Made by a program: the position numbers and the translations under genes
Shown here: in pieces, positions 14,583 to 18,412 of the stretch
How positions within the stretch are numbered: position 1 is the first letter of the stretch
Layout: each line of letters starts with the position of its first letter
Source: an uncultured Flavobacteriales bacterium
GTDB taxonomy: Bacteria; Bacteroidota; Bacteroidia; Flavobacteriales; Crocinitomicaceae
DNA: 18,412 nucleotides
NCBI GenBank assembly: GCA_946478775.1
Contig: CAMLDR010000082.1
Coordinates: 1 to 18,412 of the forward strand
Reading direction: 5' to 3'
Notes under the pieces: generated by a model
Seen by the model: the letters and a program-made list of their open reading frames with translations, nothing else
What the model was told of the DNA's origin: nothing
Databases searched by the model: none

Positions 14583-15087
14583 GATTTCCCGATTTAAAAG
14601 GTTATATACCGGATAATGAAAAAGTGTGACAAATTATTGTAAGTCAGTCGTTAACAGAAGTTAATTCACGGGTTTCGTTTAGCAAAGTGTCGTTCCTGTT
14701 TTTCAAACTGTTGGTATCAATGAACGAAGAAATTCGTTCCCTGAGCCAAGAGATCTTATCCCGACTATTCGGGATTGATTCCGGATGATTACAGATGCGT
14801 TCCCGAAGATTTGAGATGCGTTCCGGGTCTTTTACACGTCGTTCCGGACGCGTAAAGATTCATTCCGGTGGATTTCAGGCGCGTTCCGGATGTCTTGCGC
14901 TTCCTTCCTGATGTATGAAGTGCTGTTCCTGAAGGTTGGAGATTGATTACCAATAGTTGAAGATGCGTTTCGGAGGGTTACAGATTGGTTCCGTAGCATT
15001 GAAGATTGAGTTGCTTTGGTTGGAGATGCGTTCCGAAAAGTTGAAGATTTCGGTGCTGGGCAAGTTAGCCCATTTTAAAATTTAGTT
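14583..15087. other. Gene-free interval, mostly a 21-bp tandem array
   Basis: About 500 bp between two minus-strand genes. The first 100 bp hold the upstream region of the 13884-14582 gene and show no clear promoter. The remainder is the tandem array at 14691-15060. The last 25 bp are A/T-rich and precede the stop of the FRG gene. Confidence 0.7.
14691..15060. repeat. Degenerate 21-bp tandem array, about 17 units
   Basis: A core resembling CGTTCC recurs with starts at 14735, 14756, 14777, 14798, 14819, 14840, 14861, 14882, 14903, 14924, 14945, 14966, 14987, 15008, 15029 and 15050, always exactly 21 bp apart. An additional weaker unit starts near 14691, offset by two bases. A typical unit reads GATGCGTTCCGG followed by nine variable bases rich in T, G and A. 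Units differ at many positions, yet no insertion or deletion broke the phase over about 315 bp. Plus- and minus-strand frames each contain stops, so it is not an intact coding repeat. Confidence 0.8.
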
Positions 15088-15780
15088 TTATTCTACAGGA
15101 GGTTCAGTCCAATAATCATAATTTTCATAGAACCAACAAAGATGTTTTGAAAAACCTTCGAGGTCTGGGAAAATTGTCATGTAGTTAAACCCCATCTGAT
15201 GTAAACGAAATATCATATCCTTTTTCAGGTCACGTGGAATTATTATTTTGTCCAAGTTCGAATTTGTTCCTTCTTGCTCTAACTCAAGAGTAGGCTTTGT
15301 GTGCAATGTAAAATACCCATGTTGACTTATTAAACGAGAATGAGATGAATTGGGCTGAAGCATGTGGATCGTCTCGTCTTTGAAATTGAAGGGATTTGGA
15401 TGGTCTTGAATTGATACCACTTCCGATTTATACGCAAAAATTGCACCGTCACTGTCGGGTAAATCAATGCAAGCAAAATAAACTGCGACCAAAGGATTGT
15501 AAGTCCAATCTAAAAGTCTCGTCGGAAGTCCGGTATGTTGCGCGATAGTCAATAATTCTGTATCTGTATAGCTTTTACTATCAAGATAAGTCGTTCCACG
15601 CCGTTTCCACTGTCTGAATATTTCTTTGTCATTATACTTGGAGAACGGCTGTCGCCCAGCTTTTGGGACTAGTGTCCATGCGGAATTACTGTGTCCACGA
15701 AACTTATATCGTGTCGTCTTCTTATATCTGTCTAAGAAGTCAAAAAGATGAGATGATGATTGTAATTCAAAAAGATTCAT
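15088..15780 (-). CDS. FRG domain protein
   Basis: A 230-residue cytoplasmic protein that is almost entirely one FRG domain. The name-giving motif YKFRGHS is at residues 25-31, the central block AQHTGLPTRLLDWTYNPLVA at 80-99, and RLISQHGYFTLH at 149-160. All three are hallmarks of the family, and the length is normal for a stand-alone FRG protein. The biochemical role of FRG domains is not firmly settled; they often occur singly on mobile or accessory islands and in some predicted phage-defence contexts. The gene looks more AT-rich and has different codon habits from the upstream 13884-14582 gene, as if acquired. The start is the ATG at 15780. No partner gene is adjacent except the small lipoprotein upstream. 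Confidence 0.9.
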   Translation of the reverse strand: MNLFELQSSSHLFDFLDRYKKTTRYKFRGHSNSAWTLVPKAGRQPFSKYNDKEIFRQWKRRGTTYLDSKSYTDTELLTIAQHTGLPTRLLDWTYNPLVAVYFACIDLPDSDGAIFAYKSEVVSIQDHPNPFNFKDETIHMLQPNSSHSRLISQHGYFTLHTKPTLELEQEGTNSNLDKIIIPRDLKKDMIFRLHQMGFNYMTIFPDLEGFSKHLCWFYENYDYWTEPPVE

Positions 15781-15855
15781 TGTCTATTAAAAATAACGTC
15801 TAACTTATTTATAGATTCTACAAAGTGATCCAAATAGTATGGTCTCAACATTCTC

Positions 15856-16254
15856 TCACTCGCACAATTCCAAACCACTTTCTATAAGTGGTGCAATACT
15901 AATCTTAGCACTAGCTTCTTCTCTTGTTGCACCTACAGCCATCAAAGATTTAATTAATGTAGTATCATCTGCCCAAATGGTTTCGATATCCCCATATCCT
16001 TTATCCCTGCCGTATGTTTTTGCAGTTCCGTTTATTCCATACATACGACCTTCGTCCGAAATAAATACCACACCACCATAGTCCAAGCATCTCAATGTGC
16101 CACTTTCAACCGTCAAAGGCCATTCATCACCATACATAAAACGTGATACTACTTTTTCATGTGAGACTTCGTCTGATTGAGTTTCTGTTCCTCCAGAGCA
16201 AGAAAACAAACTAATAACTGAAATAGCAGTTAAAGAGTAGATTAGATTTCGCAT
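15856..16254 (-). CDS. DUF2511 (YebY-like) lipoprotein
   Basis: A 132-residue predicted lipoprotein. The signal MRNLIYSLTAISVISLFSC places the lipid-bearing Cys at 19, followed by a flexible acidic linker (GGTETQSDEV). The mature domain resembles DUF2511/YebY: EWPLTVESGTLRC near residues 45-57, GGVVFISDEGRMYGINGTAK, a GDIETIWAD block, and the C-terminal IAPLIESGLELC whose Cys can pair with the Cys in TLRC. YebY-type proteins are small periplasmic proteins; the E. coli member has been tied to copper stress, but that should not be transferred without evidence. The gene lies 75 bp upstream of the FRG gene, on the same strand, and may be co-transcribed with it. It is divergent from the RadC-like gene. 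Confidence 0.75.
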   Translation of the reverse strand: MRNLIYSLTAISVISLFSCSGGTETQSDEVSHEKVVSRFMYGDEWPLTVESGTLRCLDYGGVVFISDEGRMYGINGTAKTYGRDKGYGDIETIWADDTTLIKSLMAVGATREEASAKISIAPLIESGLELCE

Positions 16255-16433
16255 AAGGTTTACTTTAGTTTTTATAAGTTCCAGTGGTCTAAACTATTAA
16301 TTAAATTCAAACGAAATCTTTTCCCATAAAGAATCAGTATTTCCCACATTTCTAATTGTGGTTTACCACATTATTTCAACCCCAATTTTCCCCTACCTTT
16401 ACCCAAACAAAACTATTTGCTTAAATTTATTCC
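16255..16433. promoter_or_regulatory. Divergent promoter region between the lipoprotein and RadC-like genes
   Basis: About 180 bp, AT-rich. It contains an inverted repeat TGTGG-TTTA-CCACA (16357-16370), possibly an operator, and a TACCTTTA box (16394-16401) that matches seven of eight positions of TAnnTTTG and lies 32 bp before the RadC-like ATG. No -33 element is obvious for either direction. Confidence 0.4.
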
Positions 16434-17075
16434 ATGAACGTTCGGTTAACCAAAGATCAGAAGATACAAATTGCCAATTCGGATGATGTTTACAGCATCA
16501 TGCAGCAAATTCTATTGCGTGAAAACAGGATTGGCAGGGATCAGGAACATTTTTGGATAGTAGGTTTAGACAAAGCAAACAAGATTTTGTTTATTGAATT
16601 GCTGGCATTGGGCAATGATAACCGGGTACAGATCAAAGCTCCGCAGGTTTTCCGCATGGCTATCTATAAAAATGCGCCTAAAGTTATTTTCGTTCACAAT
16701 CACCCTTCCGGGGTGATGAAACCCAGTGAAGATGATCTGAAAACGACAGACCGCTTATTGAAGGGTGGTGAGATCATTGAAATCGCTGTGATTGATCATT
16801 TGATTATTTCGGAGAAAGCTTATTTCGGTTTCAACCAGGCAGGGATCATCGAGGAATTAAAAAACAATGGCGCTTACCGGATTGTGGAACGCGAACGCGC
16901 TGATTTGGAGAAATGGCGTTTGGAACAGGAAAAGGATAAAGCGGCAAAAGAAAACAGTAAAGAAATCGCAAGAAAGATGCTTGCCCTCAACAATATGTCC
17001 GCAGAAGAAATCCGGAAATTGACCGGGTTGACAATTCGGGAGATGAATAAGATCATCAAAGAGGCGGGGAAATAG
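16434..17075 (+). CDS. RadC-like JAB/MPN domain protein with C-terminal helical extension
   Basis: A 213-residue protein. Residues about 30-135 are a RadC-type JAB domain: Glu38 in DQEHFWIVGLD, then the metal site HNHPSG (88-93) with Ser98 and Asp101 in PSEDD, and DHLIISEKAYFGF (121-133). All expected JAMM ligands are present, so a zinc-dependent hydrolase fold is likely intact, although no reaction is known for RadC family members. The N-terminal helix-hairpin-helix region of classical RadC is absent. The C-terminal 75 residues are different: a long charged helix (ERADLEKWRLEQEKDKAAKENS) and a final SAEEIRKLTGLTIREMNKI segment that resembles a small helix-turn-helix. RadC-like JAB proteins are common on mobile elements. 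This one precedes the palindromic array and the R-body operon. Confidence 0.87.
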   Translation: MNVRLTKDQKIQIANSDDVYSIMQQILLRENRIGRDQEHFWIVGLDKANKILFIELLALGNDNRVQIKAPQVFRMAIYKNAPKVIFVHNHPSGVMKPSEDDLKTTDRLLKGGEIIEIAVIDHLIISEKAYFGFNQAGIIEELKNNGAYRIVERERADLEKWRLEQEKDKAAKENSKEIARKMLALNNMSAEEIRKLTGLTIREMNKIIKEAGK

Positions 17076-17118
17076 TCGTTCTCTGTTCGATACAGCCACC
17101 ACCTCCTCGATGCGCAAT

Positions 17119-17520
17119 GCCACCCTCCTTTATCCTCCCTCAAGGGAGGAGATTTTAAAATCCCTCTTATTTAAAAGCAGTACTTACTATTGTCAAGGGA
17201 GGAGGTCGATTCAGTCTCCCTCCTTGAGGAGGGATTAAGGGAGGTGGCCAAGTGTGGGCGACCTCTATGCGATGCAGACCGCCACCCTCCTCGGTCCTCC
17301 CTCAAGGGAGGAGGACTTAAGATCCTTCTTATTAAAAGCAGCACTTTTTCTTCTCATCAAGGAGGGAGATTCAATTCCCCCTTTGAAGGGGGATAAAGGG
17401 GGATGGCCAAGTGTGGGCGTCCTCTATGCGATGCAGACCGCCACCCTCCTCGGTCCTCCCTCAAGGGAGGAGGACTTAAGATCCTCTTTCTTACCAAAAC
17501 TGCCTCAGCAAAAAGTAGGA
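17119..17520. repeat. Tandem array of about 130-bp palindromic elements with 32-bp spacers
   Basis: Unit 1 covers 17119-17248, unit 2 covers 17281-17407, and unit 3 (17440 to about 17520) keeps only its left half. Each full unit begins GCCACCCTCCT and ends in the inverse (GGAGGTGGC or GGGATGGC), with an internal palindrome near each end (CCTCCCTC AAGGGAGGAGG; CTCCCTCCTTGAGGAGGG). The 32-bp spacers 17249-17280 and 17408-17439 differ at only one position. The form suggests a miniature transposon-like or REP-type element with terminal inverted repeats. It has no coding capacity. Confidence 0.8.
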
Positions 17521-17546
17521 AGAAAGATGAATTGATTGGATGAAAA

Positions 17547-17576
17547 TTTGTCATTTAATGAACATTTATTACTTTG
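17547..17576 (+). promoter_or_regulatory. Predicted promoter of the R-body operon
   Basis: TTTG at 17547-17550 and TTACTTTG at 17569-17576 are separated by 18 bp. This closely fits the Bacteroidota TTTG-N17-21-TAnnTTTG promoter, with one mismatch in the -7 box. It puts the transcript start near 17583, 14 bp before the ATG at 17597, and rules out the upstream ATG at 17540 as the start in this transcript. Confidence 0.6.
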
Positions 17577-17596
17577 GCAGACAATTAAATACCACT

Positions 17597-17932
17597 ATGA
17601 CAACAAACACTCCCCCAACTCCGGGTTCGGTTCCGCCGAATACAACCGAAGTATTGCAGCAGACATTACTGGCCGGATTCGTTTTTAATGTAAATCTGCT
17701 CATGGAACAGATGGTTGCCAACCAGCATTCCTTACAGCAAATCCTCACAGCATCCACAGCAAAAGCCGTGGCTGAAATTACCGATCCGAAAAGCACGAAC
17801 GATGCGGTAGTCATTCAGAATGTAGACATTGTGCTGAAAACAATCCAGGAATCTTCCTCGGGTTATATCAACCTGATCCGGCAATTGGCCGTGGAAGCGG
17901 AAAATGCTATCAAAACGGTCAGCAACAAGTAA
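17597..17932 (+). CDS. Small helical protein in front of RebB, unknown function
   Basis: A 111-residue protein I do not recognise. The ATG at 17597 (MTTNTPPTPGSVPP) is chosen over one 57 bp upstream because the likely promoter lies between them. A Pro/Thr-rich start leads to helices: EVLQQTLLAGFVFNVNLLME (18-37), VANQHSLQQILTAST (40-54), NDAVVIQNVDIVLKTIQE (68-85) and YINLIRQLAVEAENAIKTV (90-108). It has no cysteine and no signal peptide. Its size, helical content and alanine/glutamine-rich composition resemble RebB-type subunits, and it shares the operon with RebB (36 bp spacing), so a structural or assembly partner of the R-body is the best guess. That guess rests on position and general character, not on homology I can see. 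Confidence 0.75.
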   Translation: MTTNTPPTPGSVPPNTTEVLQQTLLAGFVFNVNLLMEQMVANQHSLQQILTASTAKAVAEITDPKSTNDAVVIQNVDIVLKTIQESSSGYINLIRQLAVEAENAIKTVSNK

Positions 17933-17968
17933 TCTTTTATTTTTTTTATTTTTTAATCACTATTTATT

Positions 17969-18244
17969 ATGGCAGATATCGTCAATCCTCAGATCACAGA
18001 TGCAGTAACTCAAACCAACGTGAAAGTGCTGGCAGAAGCCCCGGCAATGGCTATGGGTACTCTTTATCAAACAATGGCACATAGCTTGGGAATGCTTATG
18101 GAAAACGCCGTAACCGCTCAACAAAACATGAACGTTATCGGGCAGGCATCCGTTACCCAGGGAGTAACCATGATCTATTCTGTTGACACCGCTTCTGCGG
18201 GAGCAACTACAAAGGACATTTTGGACAGCAACAGCAAATCCTGA
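17969..18244 (+). CDS. rebB: RebB family R-body protein
   Basis: A 91-residue protein with the unmistakable RebB (Pfam 'killing trait') signature: VNPQITDAVTQTNVKVLAEA (5-24), APAMAMGTLYQTMAHSLG (24-41), a central helix ENAVTAQQNMNVIGQA (45-60) and TQGVTMIYSVDTAS (63-76). RebB proteins are the building blocks of R-bodies, cytoplasmic protein ribbons wound in a roll that can unroll suddenly, first known from Caedibacter living in Paramecium and since predicted in many free-living bacteria. The length is typical and the frame is intact. It follows the small helical gene after a 36-bp T-rich spacer and is closed by a strong terminator at 18269-18302. Further reb genes may lie beyond the window. 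The start is the ATG at 17969. Confidence 0.95.
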   Translation: MADIVNPQITDAVTQTNVKVLAEAPAMAMGTLYQTMAHSLGMLMENAVTAQQNMNVIGQASVTQGVTMIYSVDTASAGATTKDILDSNSKS

Positions 18245-18268
18245 AACAACCGTTTTCTTAAAAACAGG

Positions 18269-18302
18269 AAAGCATCATCTGCACTGGCGGGTGGTGCTTT
18301 TT
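18269..18302 (+). terminator. Hairpin terminator after the RebB operon
   Basis: An 11-bp stem with G-U pairs (AAAGCATCATC / GGTGGTGCTTT) and a 10-base loop, 24 bp after the RebB stop. The T-rich sequence after the stem (TTTATTTTT) fits intrinsic termination on the plus strand. Confidence 0.8.
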
Positions 18303-18307
18303 ATTTT

Positions 18308-18412
18308 TAGGTCCTCCGATGGGGAGGAGGAATTAAGATCATCTTTCTTAGTATTAAAAAGTAGTACTTCCTATTGTGAAGGAAGGAGGCGGATTCCGCT
18401 TCCTCCCTTGAG
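18308..18412. repeat. Partial palindromic element at the right edge
   Basis: Begins AGGTCCTCCGATGGGGAGGAGGAATTAAGATC and reaches GAAGGAAGGAGGCGGATT and CTTCCTCCCTTGAG at the edge. It is a further copy of the 17119-17520 family, with the same AGATC, TTCTTA, AAAAG and TACTT internal text, but it lacks the outermost GCCACCC terminal stretch. Copies therefore flank the RebB operon on both sides. Confidence 0.7.

Larger units (their letters stand above)
17076..17596. other. Gene-free interval with tandem palindromic elements and the R-body promoter
   Basis: About 520 bp between the RadC-like gene and the R-body operon, almost fully taken up by the tandem palindromic array (17119-17520) and, at its end, the promoter at 17547-17576. 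Open frames of 60-90 codons on both strands here are by-products of repeat purine/pyrimidine bias, not genes. Confidence 0.75.

Noticed and set aside
14691..15060. 21-bp array as CRISPR or as an intact coding repeat
   Set aside because: There is no repeat/spacer division, and every frame that covers the whole array contains stops.
17119..17520. CRISPR-like look of palindromic repeats with 32-bp spacers
   Set aside because: Here the spacers are nearly identical and the long units vary, the reverse of a CRISPR array. There are only two and a half units and no cas gene in the window.
17190..17554. Three overlapping open frames (68, 93 and 65 codons) in the palindromic array
   Set aside because: They consist of repeat text, appear on both strands and have no independent start signals.
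17540..17596. Upstream ATG extending the small helical protein by 19 residues
   Set aside because: The likely promoter (17547-17576) lies inside this extension, and the extra residues (MKICHLMNIYYFGRQLNTT) do not resemble the rest.
1..18412. tRNA, rRNA or riboswitch
   Set aside because: No cloverleaf with the expected TTCGA arm, rRNA-like stretch or known riboswitch core was seen on either strand by eye; a covariance-model scan would be decisive.

Overview
This 18.4 kb window looks like chromosomal DNA of a Bacteroidota bacterium, most likely Flavobacteriales. The signs are a type IX secretion C-terminal sorting domain, TAnnTTTG-type -7 promoter boxes (GTACATTTG upstream of two genes), MKT/MKK starts without strong Shine-Dalgarno sequences, WG-repeat and Ycf48-type proteins, and intergenic repeat text of the 'ACCACAAA..CGCAAAG' and 'CGCAGAT' kind. 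A Fluviicola/Crocinitomicaceae-like host is a guess from overall style, not a demonstrated assignment.

Layout. (1) 1-829, minus: the 5' end of a sensor histidine kinase, overlapping the end of a polytopic membrane protein. (2) 857-5917, minus: an envelope block. It holds a large lipoprotein with a Cys-rich insert, an outer-membrane-type protein with a helical middle, and two paralogous membrane-anchored proteins that end in RPCPRLC. A hairpin terminator closes the block. The lipoprotein gene and the outer-membrane-type gene are each preceded by an array of ATACCTCC-like boxes spaced 20-22 bp, which suggests one shared regulator. (3) 5943-9738, minus: a SIMPL (DUF541) protein and a large secreted Ycf48-repeat protein with a T9SS tail, each with a terminator and a -7 box. 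(4) 9739-13860, minus: a hypothetical protein, a WG-repeat protein, an MgtC-like membrane protein and a periplasmic HMA-like metal-binding protein. The spaces between them are full of short palindromes nested inside other repeats. (5) 13884-16254, minus: a helical hypothetical protein, a strictly phased degenerate 21-bp tandem array, an FRG-domain protein and a DUF2511-like lipoprotein. (6) 16434-18412, plus: a RadC-like JAB protein, a tandem array of about 130-bp palindromic elements with near-identical 32-bp spacers, then a two-gene operon whose second gene is a clear RebB-family R-body protein, a terminator and another palindromic element running off the edge.

The most interesting items are the R-body (RebB) operon with its unrecognised partner, the phased regulatory arrays over the envelope block with its two RPCPRLC paralogs, the 21-bp array with no length drift, and the nested palindromic repeats. 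No rRNA, tRNA, CRISPR array or intact insertion sequence was recognised. Most of the window is on the minus strand; only the last 2 kb is on the plus strand.
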